In this document: piece after piece, positions 47,901 to 54,737 of the stretch
How positions within the stretch are numbered: the stretch's first letter is position 1
Layout of the letters: every line of letters starts with the position of its first letter
From: Mytilus californianus
Lineage: Eukaryota > Mollusca > Bivalvia > Mytilida > Mytilidae
Assembly: GCF_021869535.1 (NCBI RefSeq)
Contig: NW_026262690.1
Coordinates: 13,906,001-13,970,000, forward strand
Length of the DNA: 64,000 bases
Reading direction: 5' to 3'
The notes under the pieces: generated by a model
What the model was told of the DNA's origin: nothing
What the model saw: only the letters and a program-made list of their open reading frames with translations
The model's database searches: none
Position numbers and translations under genes: made by a program

Positions 47901-48159
47901 TATATAATATGGCAAATAAGTCCTCTCGATTTTCATCTAAAATATAATTAGTATATGCAAATGTATGCACCTTTGAAGAGTTGTACTGTCCTTGCCAACG
48001 TAACTGAATATTTAGCTTGGTTCGCCGCAGATATCGCCATATTGGTTTGACGTGGAATACCGACTGATATAAAATGAGCAGGAATATGCAAGTTAAGACG
48101 AGTTCTTGGGAAAATAGATATTTGCGTATATATCTGCTGACAACAGCCGTTAGCGTCAT
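32551..48159 (-). CDS. PPM1L: PPM1L-like PP2C protein phosphatase, complete five-exon gene
   Basis: A metal-dependent Ser/Thr phosphatase of the PP2C family; in vertebrates PPM1L is an ER-membrane enzyme that damps stress-kinase (TAK1/ASK1) signalling and ceramide transfer. Exons on the minus strand are 48159-47971, 37454-37269, 36252-36084, 33426-33296 and 32943-32551, with coding lengths 189+186+169+131+393 = 1068 nt (355 aa plus TGA). All introns are GT-AG and the phases fit (0, 0, 1, 0). Residues ~20-36 form a membrane segment. PP2C motifs in order: RPHMED (95-100), FDGHGG (119-124), VGDSRG (200-205), MSRALGDYPLK (253-263), ATDGLWD (290-296) and DNIS (332-335). The metal-binding Asp residues D100, D120, D292 and D332 are all present. 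Length is close to the ~360 aa of the vertebrate protein. The start is the first in-frame ATG of exon 1, with a purine at -3. The family call is secure; orthology to PPM1L rather than PPM1K or other PP2Cs rests on the N-terminal membrane segment and exon content. Confidence 0.93.
33296..33426 (-). CDS. PPM1L: PPM1L-like exon 4 (VGDSRG motif)
   Basis: Encodes the rest of Gly182 through residue 225. It starts GTTAVLALV and includes TVANVGDSRGVLCDK and FDHKPHL, all strongly PP2C-like. The acceptor is TTGACAG and the donor CATTTG|GTAATT, phase 0. The entry phase (two bases completing the Gly codon) fits exon 3 exactly. Confidence 0.94.
33640..34455. repeat. 54-bp minisatellite, split by an inserted element
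   Basis: Three units (gtctcattgacatagttgtt, tacattctcatcctatggtc, tctggtggataata) lie at 33648-33806 and more than one at 34389-34455. The element at 33807-34388 lies between them. Because 54 is a multiple of three the array reads as a repeated 18-residue frame, but it is not a gene. It lies in intron 3 of the phosphatase gene. Confidence 0.9.
33807..34388. mobile_element. Tandem-core (pearl/HINE-like) element, 171-bp units, copy 2
   Basis: Same family as 14169-14858: hairpin GAGATGGgagCCATCTC at 33819-33835, then GTGGGCCCCGCTG, three 171-bp units and CGGCGGGGCCCTAA at the end. It sits inside the 54-bp minisatellite, so both insertion borders are visible. Confidence 0.85.
34440..34490 (-). 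repeat. Family A terminus at the end of the 54-bp array
   Basis: gtctcattgacaatcattaa followed by acatttccttatttttata is the reversed start of family A. The minisatellite may have grown from this copy. Confidence 0.55.
34495..35490. other. Intron 3 sequence, nothing recognised
   Basis: AT-rich, without open frames of note. Confidence 0.4.
35490..36083 (-). repeat. Tandem array derived from the exon 3 / intron 3 boundary
   Basis: About eleven imperfect 53-56-bp units lie in intron 3, directly after the exon 3 donor. On the minus strand each unit reads GATGATCAGCT...AACATGGAYATATCAG|GTATGT, the same sequence as the last codons of exon 3 plus its splice donor. Minus-strand translation of units around 35930-36030 still gives peptides such as RSNMDVSG beside RSNMDISG of the exon. 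Similarity is highest next to the exon and falls towards 35490. The exon sequence matches the phosphatase family, so the exon is the likely source. Confidence 0.85.
36084..36252 (-). CDS. PPM1L: PPM1L-like exon 3 (helical segment after FDGHGG)
   Basis: Encodes residues 126-181 plus the first base of Gly182. The acceptor is TTTTGTAG at 36253-36254; using the nearer TTTGCAG would shift the frame, so the upstream AG is chosen and gives FAADFVEKT, matching the family's AAEYVK-type helix. The donor is ATATCAG|GTATGT, phase 1. The last ~50 bp of this exon (from DVDDQLL to the donor) recur as a decayed tandem array in the following intron. Confidence 0.88.
36253..37268 (-). other. Intron 2 of the phosphatase gene
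   Basis: Bounded by GTATTT and TTTTGTAG. It includes short repeats of the acceptor-side sequence (gcaaactacaaaacacaaaa then gtttttacaatatcttct, recurring at about 36300 and 36340), another small amplification next to exon 3. Confidence 0.7.
37269..37454 (-). CDS. PPM1L: PPM1L-like exon 2 (first PP2C motifs)
   Basis: Encodes residues 64-125. The acceptor is TTTGATAG and the donor GAGAG|GTATTT, so the exon is 62 codons in phase 0. It carries the Q-G-R-R-x-x-M-E-D signature and ends in the FDGHGGE metal-binding loop, exactly where the conserved helix of the next exon should begin. Confidence 0.93.
38493..40398 (+). mobile_element. Composite element with three internal minisatellites, copy 2
   Basis: It enlarges one 498-bp unit by about 1.9 kb. 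Near the ends are inverted ATACGACCGCA (38519-38529) and TGCGGTCGTAT (40388-40398). Inside are ~130-bp units with ggttagattcagcatatc and ttttggaccctttgg (38690-39290), a 35-bp array (39345-39575) and ~120-bp units around 'tttgtggtatggtaccttgc' (39745-40320). Copy 1 is at 20885-22706. No transposase was seen. Confidence 0.8.
39345..39575. repeat. 35-bp minisatellite, ~6 units
   Basis: Unit: tttcttgctattgcgcaata followed by ctgtgcaattgaagaa-like sequence. Copy 1 of the host element holds only about one unit (21845-21878), so this array expanded after the copies separated. Confidence 0.9.
44063..44390 (+). repeat. Interspersed repeat family A, near full length
   Basis: 'ataaaaataaggagatgtgg' through tatgattgtcaaagagacaa and ggccttcaacaatgagaaaa to gacttgggacaggcacataa and tgtggcggggttaaacatgt, extending slightly further than the 26115 copy. 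Confidence 0.85.
44785..45010 (+). repeat. Interspersed repeat family B
   Basis: 'aatactgaactccgaggaaa', aatcggaaagtccctaatca, gtcatattcctgacttggta and tggtggattgaacctggttt. I recognise this as a frequent mussel repeat; 3420-3640 is an older copy. Confidence 0.7.
45010..46065. other. Intron 1 sequence, nothing recognised
   Basis: AT-rich; the + strand ORF at 45365-45592 shows no known motif. Confidence 0.4.
46089..46124. other. Perfect 11-bp stem hairpin upstream of the RNase H ORF
   Basis: CCCCAACCTGT and ACAGGTTGGGG are separated by 14 bases. It may mark the end of the repeat that carries the ORF. Confidence 0.8.
46151..47281 (+). CDS. LINE-type RNase H ORF, 376 codons, uninterrupted
   Basis: A type I RNase H followed by a C-terminal Cys/His motif, as at the end of I-clade LINE ORF2 proteins; it would remove RNA from RNA-DNA hybrids during retrotransposition. 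Catalytic residues are present in order: D in FTDGSCLGNPGPCGAG (~69), E in LLAELIAIL (~108), D in IFSDSQSA (~138) and D in GHANIAGNDEAD (~190). The end has CGAPETPHHFLLECPCYEKER, a C-H-H-C pattern. No reverse transcriptase precedes it, so it is a 5'-truncated LINE. It lies antisense within the first intron of the phosphatase gene. It has no stop or frameshift over 1.1 kb, and its codon use is less AT-rich than the surroundings. Its true start is uncertain. Confidence 0.85.
   Translation: MYLMGININLIEPEFTYRLGETQMTQSKPSYWSRLGNSKSRTSEQQELCQETINQLMGDCAQEQAISFTDGSCLGNPGPCGAGAIIYAEHIKPAARLHRPVAQRGSILLAELIAILMVLEYCITENMYNTIQKIKIFSDSQSAVGLLTLNWAPNSYISVIREIKENIEHLRQKGLNVIISWTPGHANIAGNDEADILAKTAAQEAKELPPENNVITLQDVKQAAYKSTGEKWQRRWEISERGRDLYEKITTTKHSIMYDFPTKRHFSIFAQLRTGYTELNYYKNRVGQTNGIESWNCGAPETPHHFLLECPCYEKERADMLQQISKEVGIRNLNLATMLTRLDGENTEETKAKLQTVAHYIDRTGRFDNAFPQSQS
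47392..47820. repeat. Two inverted-repeat pairs downstream of the RNase H ORF
   Basis: Arms 47393-47431 and 47692-47731 match inversely around CAGGTATCAATTTnCAGTGATA. A second pair, 47734-47758 and 47796-47820 (aatccctttt..ctgagtccg), follows at once. The first is a ~340-bp foldback, probably a MITE; the class is unknown. Confidence 0.65.
47971..48159 (-). CDS. PPM1L: PPM1L-like exon 1 (membrane anchor)
   Basis: Encodes residues 1-63. A basic start (SRYIRKY) is followed by a hydrophobic stretch of about 16 residues (around LVLTCIFLLILY) and then a strongly basic juxtamembrane part (WRYLRRTK). This fits a single N-terminal membrane anchor with the catalytic domain in the cytosol. The exon ends in phase 0 at AAG|GTGCAT. 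It is linked to exon 2, 10.5 kb away, by phase, by the total protein length and by the expected PPM1L layout; no transcript was available to confirm the join. Confidence 0.82.
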
Positions 48160-48167
48160 TTCGTTTC

Positions 48168-48176
48168 TTAATTCAT
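48168..48176 (-). promoter_or_regulatory. Minimal upstream ORF (ATG-AAT-TAA) before PPM1L-like start
   Basis: A two-codon ORF lies on the minus strand and ends 8 nt before the phosphatase ATG, in another frame. If the transcript starts upstream of it, it could reduce initiation at the main ATG. The transcription start is unknown. Confidence 0.35.
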
Positions 48177-48531
48177 TGCAAGTGAAATGATTTCAACACC
48201 TTGAAATTTCAAGTTTAGATTTGGCGAAGAAAAAAAAATCAACAAACTAGACCCATTTTGGAAATTGCATGATGGGAAGACTCTTTTGGGGACTGTCTAA
48301 AATACCGGTTCCAATTTCGTACCTATGTCCAGTTTTGCAGAAGTTGTGATGTTGCTTTTTCGGCATCCGAAAAGACATTCAGCATTATGAATTTGCGAAG
48401 GAAAATGAATAATATGATAATGTGAAAATTGTAGTGTTTATTCTAAATGGCAAAAAGGGTAATATATAACTGGGTGCAACCAACTACAGAAACCGGAAAG
48501 CAGTTTGAACATGTAAAAACACGTCTAGATA

Positions 48532-48760
48532 TGAGGGTAGGATTATGGGGTATCCCATATGACGAATAACGGTAAATTATTTGTTAAAATAACGTTAAAG
48601 ATACACATTTTACCCCATTTAACGCTAACGGTAGCTACAAAAAGAGATTTGAAAAAATTAATAACGATAAGAAATTAAGGCTCAGTTGACGCTAACGATA
48701 GCGAAAAAAACGGACGTTTGACGCTTGAAGATAATTTGATAAAGGACATTCCTACCCTCA
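48532..48760. mobile_element. Small MITE upstream of the phosphatase gene
   Basis: Ends TGAGGGTAGGA and TCCTACCCTCA are perfect inverted copies (11 bp), both bordered by GATA (48528-48531 and 48761-48764). The inside has repeated aacgctaacgRtagc words. It lies ~370 bp upstream of the phosphatase ATG. Confidence 0.6.
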
Positions 48761-48887
48761 GATATTAGTCAACGAATTTCTTACGAGGGCGCTGAATCTT
48801 TATAAAAAAAACCAAAACGATACTGTACACAATATAAAAATAATATATGCGCCTAAAAAAGTGTACCGAAAACAACCCCAATATTAA

Positions 48888-49900
48888 ACAAGAGTGCACA
48901 CTCTGAAATGTCTCGCCTGCTTTGCTGTCGTGACCATTGATTTTATGTTGATAGTCCTAAACATAAGTTTCACTACAAGTATCACATAAATTCAACATGA
49001 TCCAAAAAAAATGAGTTCAAAGTCAGATAAACCAAGCCAGAAATACATCTGCATCTTATCATTCCATACACCGAATATAGTTGACCTATTGCTTATAGTA
49101 TACAAGAAACAGACCAAACCATGAAAATGAGGTCAAGGTTAGATGAACCATGCCAGACAGACATGTACACTCCTTCAATAGTTCCATGCATCAAATATAG
49201 TATACCTATTGCATATATAATAGTATCTAAGAAACAAACTTAACCAGGAAAACTGAACATTGACCAATGAACCATGAAAATGAGGTCAAGGACAGATGAT
49301 GACTACCAGACAGACCTATACATCTTACAATAATTCTGTACACCAAATATAGTAGACTTATTGCTTCTACTTTAAGAAAAACAGACCAAAACACAAAAAC
49401 TTACCTTTGAGCAATAAACCATAAAAATGAGGTCAAGGTCAAATTAAACCTGTCAGACTGGCATGTACATCGTAAAATATTTCCATACACCAAATATAGT
49501 TGATCTATTACATATAGTATTTGAAGAACAGACCAAAACACGAAAACTTAACTTTAACCACTGAACCATGAAAATGAGATCAAGGTCAGATGACACCTGC
49601 CAGTTCGACATGTACACCTTACAATCATTCCATACACCGAATATAGTAGACGTATGGCTTATAGTATCTGAGATATGGACTTGATCACGAAAACTTAACC
49701 TTGTTTACTGATCTAGAAATGAGGTCGAGGTCAAGTGAAAACTGTCTGACAGGCACGAGGACCTTGCAAGGTAAGCACATACCTAATATAGTTATCCTTT
49801 TAGTCATAATAAGAAAGAAATCAAGTAGTCCTTGACCATGCAAATGAGGTCAAGGACAATGGACATATGACAGACGGAAAATTCATAACATAAGGCATCT
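48888..49900. mobile_element. Tandem-core element, ~150-bp units, terminal hairpin
   Basis: It starts AACAAGAGTGcaCACTCT (hairpin), followed by GAAATGTCTCGCCTGC. The core has six units around 'catgaaaatgaggtcaaggt' (near 49123, 49278, 49423, 49568, 49722 and 49844), each followed by cagacatgtacacctt and ccaaatatagtagacctatt. The right border is not clear. Confidence 0.75.
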
Positions 49901-50039
49901 TATGAAGTATAATAGAAACTAGCCACAGTGACAATTCTGATAGTATAATAGAAATTGGCCCCAGTGACAATCAGGATGACACTGAAGTTGAAACAACAAT
50001 CATACGTGACAGGAAGCGTGCGTTCTCTGGTCAATAGAT

Positions 50040-50300
50040 CCCGGATGATTACATTTGCGCGCATTTATTTTACAGGTAAATACATATAATTTTTTAGAAT
50101 TCAATATGAAAAATGTATAATTTAAATCAACAAATATTTTCAAATCTAATCATTTATAGTCATAGTTATTATGAAAATTAATTAATTTATAGTCCTATTT
50201 ATTATGAATAACCTTTATTTTACTGTCTTACCTGTACAATGAATGCGCGCAAAAGTAACCTAAAGCTGCGCGCAAACGTAAAATTTTGTAATCCCCAAAT
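50040..50300. repeat. Inverted pair of GCGCGC-containing segments
   Basis: gattacatttgcgcgcattt..attttacaggtaa (50050-50085) is inverted at 50222-50264 (ttacctgtacaatgaatgcgcgcaaaagtaa), with another gcgcgcaaacgtaaa nearby. CpG-rich motifs stand out in this AT-rich DNA. Probably a transposon terminus. Confidence 0.55.
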
Positions 50301-50309
50301 GCGCACAAA

Positions 50310-51580
50310 TGTAATGCGCCAACAGATCCAAGCCGAATATCTAACCAAGAAAACGAAACGGAAATTACCAATTAGGTGCAATTATTTAATCAAGGGAATT
50401 TCGGTACCGCATTGGAATAGCTGTAGGAATAATAACAGGGTATTTGTCGAGAAATAAAATTTAAGCTGTTAAAGACACATCTTTATTCTCCGCATTCTTT
50501 CGCTACGTGAAGCAGTTAAAAAGCTTTAAAAAAATGGTGGTCAATAGTTTCTTTCATGTAAATGCAAATGGGAGTGAAGCACTTCTAAATGTAAATGTAA
50601 TAATCAAAATATGTTGTGCAATTCCCGATGCCGTAATTCACTCACATGCTCAAACAAATGATACAGAACTAGTTTTGTATTTTGTAAATAAGGTTTACTC
50701 TGGGGTCATTAAATAAAAATTCTATAGTGTGTATCAATTCTTTTTTTAATAACAAAATCCATACTATTATAATTTTTGTACAAGTTATAAGTGAATTTGA
50801 GTCAAATTTTGTACAAAATCAAAATACAAATTATAATTTGTACAATTTTTTGTGCGATTTGAACTGATATAAATCTAGAATTTCAGAGTTTACGAAGGTA
50901 AAGGAGTTACAACAGAGACTGCTTAGTTATACAATCCAAAAGAATACCACTGCCCGATTAGAACTACACCTTTTCATTGATCCCATATATCTGACAAATA
51001 TATCATATAAGAAATAATATATTTAATATTAGAGCAGGAAATATGATAATGAAATGATAACACAAATATATATCTTCCAGAAAAAATATACTTGATAGAA
51101 CAAATAGTCACTATTTATCCTTTGTCAGGAGGGTAGTGAAAATACACGCAACTTTCTGGTGCCAAACAAGAGTCTTGAAAAGATCAGAAAAAGGCATCAG
51201 CGAAAGATACAGCAATACCAGAATAGTTTTAGTGAATAGCATACCAGAACATCTGTTTTTATACTTCAATGTCTTTGAGCTGTCATTTGCGTTTACCCTA
51301 CATCTCATTTTATGCACATATCTAAATTGTATATTATATTTGATACTATGGACGTCGACGTTGGGTCTCCAAAACAACCCACAATCGAAAATCACTCGGG
51401 AACGTATCAATCAAAATAAACAGAAACATAGCATTTGTCCATCAATCTAAAAGATGTCTTTGACCATCTCCAAGAAAGGAACAGTGTATAATTTACTTCG
51501 TAAACTCAGTTCAATTCAAAGTACACAGTTACATGTGTGAGTGTGAACATTCGAGGTTTAGATATAATGCATGTATCTAT
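50310..51580. other. No gene recognised
   Basis: Some ORFs of 70-104 codons (50507-50716, 51136-51450) show no known motif and no codon pattern that marks them as genes. Confidence 0.35.
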
Positions 51581-51790
51581 AAGTATAGCGGAGCAGGAAC
51601 CTTACTTCCCCCTAGTTTTTTAAAGGTGCTCAGTTTGCTTTTTCTTTACTTTTCTGTGTTGCATCTGTACTATTTTAATTTTTTAACGTCTGTGTTGTGG
51701 CAACGGTCTTTTATATCCTATGTCCTGCAATATTGTTTTCATTTCAATATGTCTGCGTTGTTCTTTTGGTAACGAGCTTGTCTATCCTAT
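51580..51790 (+). repeat. Diverged fragment of repeat family E
   Basis: ggagcaggaaccttacttcc, then cccctagttttt, then gtgttgcatctgtactattt align in order with the insertion at 57539-57964 (ggagcaggatctgcttaccc, cccccagttttt, gttgtgtcatctgtactatt). Confidence 0.5.
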
Positions 51791-51859
51791 GTTCTGAAAT
51801 ACTGTTTTCATTACAAACCTTTATATCTGTCACGTAGACTACTAGAATGTACATGTTTC

Positions 51860-52030
51860 GATGTAAAAATAAGAAAATTCGGTATAACTCACTGCCAATG
51901 AGGCAATTATCCAAAAAAATTAAGAATTGATAAAGGGACAAGGAGGTGAACAATAACACGTCCCGTACCGCCATCGTTTGTTTATAAAGAGGGAGAAGAT
52001 ACCAAGGTGATAAGTTCCACAAAGGCCATC
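51860..52030 (+). repeat. Diverged fragment of family A
   Basis: gtaaaaataagaaaattcgg then actgccaatgaggcaattat matches the start of family A, then diverges. Confidence 0.45.
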
Positions 52031-52136
52031 AAGTATATACACCATGGAAAATATATTAATGGGTTATGGTTACTACATGTCCACATACGAATGCAATGAT
52101 AATGGGTCAGTTTGATTTTTCAATTTGGCCTTAATG

Positions 52137-53027
52137 TGATGAAAATAGTTCACCTGTTTTATTTTACTAGGGTTCAACTTATTACTTTTGTCAAGCTGAA
52201 AACATTGTTATACGAACTCGTTAAGTTTGAAAATTGAACGGTTGTCTACTTTCGGTTTTCTTTTGTTTACATTGCTATGGGAATTTATAATATTTAGAAT
52301 CAGGAACGGACAGGTTGTGGTTAGCAAACCCGGAAATATTCCGATCGGTAGTTGTAATAATACGGGCCGTCATTCAAACGTTTGAGCAATAAGGGTTAGG
52401 TATTCTACAAACACTCATAGGAATAAGATATTTGATATCGTCCAAAGTAAATGGTATAGTCCAATACCTTAGTATAACAGCTGATGCGCTGTCAAAAAAA
52501 AAAAGGGTCGCTTAATGAATAGTCAAGACGTCTAGAAGAAGCAAGAAGGTAATTATTTCATTTATAAAAGATTAAATAGATTAAAAAATTAAATTCTGAA
52601 TAAGAATCTATCTGCGTACCTGAATAAGCTTGCAGGAGGATATTATAAGTGAAACATACGCACCGGGTAATAGGTGCATAGGCGACTGTGCAGTTATAGT
52701 GCACAGGTAAACAAGTGCACCAGTAAAGCATAAACCAGAGAGTGCACTGGTTAAGCAGTGCACAGGCGGAACAGACCAGAAAGTGCACAGGATAGCAGTG
52801 CATAGGTAGAATACATCAAAGTTGTAATAGTGCACGGGTTAGCACTGGTTTTTGCTTGACACATAAGGACTGTGCAAAGACAACAACACGTCCCACACAT
52901 TGCTAGTGGAAGACAGAGGCCAAATTAACAAGTTAAAGATAGATATATAAGAAACGGTGCATCTTCCAATATCCAGGGGTAAACTCTGGTACGATACCCA
53001 TAAGTCACTACACCGAGTACGTGACAT
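52137..53027 (+). repeat. 5' LTR of the Ty3/gypsy element
   Basis: Starts TGATGAAAATAG and ends TACGTGACA. It matches 59286-60158 over its length, with small indels (an A run at ~52496, extra bases at ~52582). It holds the GTGCAC cluster described separately. Confidence 0.93.
52670..52850 (+). promoter_or_regulatory. Cluster of GTGCAC/GTGCAT words in the LTR
   Basis: Nine GTGCA words within about 180 bp, six of them the palindrome GTGCAC, spaced 15-30 bases. Most are kept in the 3' LTR (59805-59985). Possibly protein-binding sites or an RNA packaging structure; function unknown. Confidence 0.6.
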
Positions 53028-53033
53028 AATTTT

Positions 53034-53048
53034 GGTGGCAGCGGTGGA
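53034..53048 (+). other. Candidate primer binding site
   Basis: TGGTGGCAGCGGTGG begins six bases after the LTR end, the expected place for tRNA priming. The matching tRNA was not determined. Confidence 0.55.
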
Positions 53049-53080
53049 ATATTGGTAAGTGCACTGATTATTGAATAAAT

Positions 53081-54410
53081 ATGGATGATTTACAACAGCA
53101 TACAAGTAAGCTAGAGGAAGAGGTTAAGCAAAGTAGGGAGAAGTTGAGACAAACTCAAAACCCTTGGCTTTTGACACCACAACACTTTACCCCAAAAGAG
53201 CAACCTAGAAACCTGTCGGATTCTGGTATTGTTCAGACGAGGCGCACGGATTTCGGCGATGTCACAGAGCGCACAGTCCAAACACAGCTTCAACGAGCTG
53301 ATGATGCTCCAACATTGTTTGGACCTTACATAAGTGAGCAAGACCCGGGAATCCGTTCTAAGCAAGTGCAATACAACACAACTAGCGCCGCACTCTGTAC
53401 CAGTAGCGGAGGTTCAGTGGAGATTTCTCCTATCTTTAGATATAACCAAAGGAATGCAAGACAGGTTGTCAATAACTAGGAAAAAGTACACACGCCAGTA
53501 AAGAATACAAGGAGAGAAATCAGACTGGACAATTATGATGGGTCTGGCGAATGGGTTGATTTTAAATCGCACTTTGATGCATGTGCTATCATTAATATTT
53601 GGGATGAATATGAAAAGGGGCTTTATCTTGCCGCTGCCCTTCGAGGGCACGCACAGAGTGTTTTCAGCGATTTACCAACTGACAAGAAAATGGATTATGA
53701 GACCTTAGTGAAATCATTAGAAAAGTGTTTTAATCCTCCAAATCAAAACGAACTATACAGAGTTCAGTTGAAGGAAAGACGTCAGCGCGCAAGTGAAACC
53801 TTGCCAGAATTAGGACAAACTATACGGAGACTAGTCAACAGAGCATACACACTAGCACCCACTGAAGTCAAAGAAACATTATCAAAGGAGTATTTCTTAG
53901 ATGCATTGCACGATAGTGAGATGAGGATAAAAATTAAACAATCCAGACCGCAAAACTTAAACCAAGCAATCTGTTTAGCTGTCGAACTTGAGGCGTTCTA
54001 CAAAGCAGAGAAAAGACAAGATTTTGTAAAACCTCAGATGCGGGCTACGCATACAGATACTAGTACACAAGAATTATCTAATGACGATAAGTTTACAGAA
54101 ATGATGGATTCGTTTACTAAGCAATTAGAATCACTTCGAATGGAGTTAAATGAATTCAAAAATAGTGGACGAAGGAACACTGTCGATCCGGAATGGAAAA
54201 GGAATCAGCAATGTTACAACTGTGGTAAATATGGACATTTTTAGCGAGAATGTAGGCTACGAAAGCAAGGCGGCAATGACAACGGTCAATACAGGAACCA
54301 CAAGAATGGCTCTGCAAGGCCAGTACATTCTCAAACAAGAAGACAGCGGAGAAAACAAATCAAATTGAATGTCCAAAATAACTCTACGAAAGAAGCAGGG
54401 ACATATATAT
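53081..54410 (+). pseudogene. gag of the Ty3/gypsy element
   Basis: One frame starts at ATG 53081 and is interrupted by TAG at 53477-53479 and TAG at 54242-54244. The first part is charged and helical (LEEEVKQSREKL). The middle has gag capsid features (W.DFKSHFD, AAALRGHAQ, LEKCF.PPNQ, LKERRQRASETLPELG). Near the end is a zinc knuckle, CYNCGKYGHF, split by the second stop just before its last Cys. It would form the particle core and bind element RNA. Confidence 0.88.
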
Positions 54411-54737
54411 AGACGTAGTTATAAGAAATATAAAGTCAAGTTTTCTCGTAGACACAGGAGCCACTGTCACTCTTATATCAAAATACTATTCAATAGTTTA
54501 AGAAAGGAAGAGATGCCAAAGCTCAATCAAGTGGTTCAAACTATTATATCAGCAAACAGAACAGAATTAAACGTTGCGGGAAAAGGAGAATTTCACATCT
54601 GGATTGATCAAAACGTATACTTATCAGAGGCAGTAGTAGCGGATCTTGCTATAGAGGGTATAATTGGTTTAGATTTTCTCAAGAAAAATAGATGTCTGAT
54701 TAATTTACAAGAAGAACATAATTATGGTTTGCTATAA
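54411..54737 (+). pseudogene. Retroviral-type aspartic protease of the element
   Basis: The active-site triad DTGA is at 54451-54462 within SFLVDTGATVTLIS. The later IIGLDFL strand (around 54661-54680) is in another frame, so at least one indel separates them (near 54490). It would cut the Gag-Pol polyprotein. It cannot be made from this copy. Confidence 0.8.
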
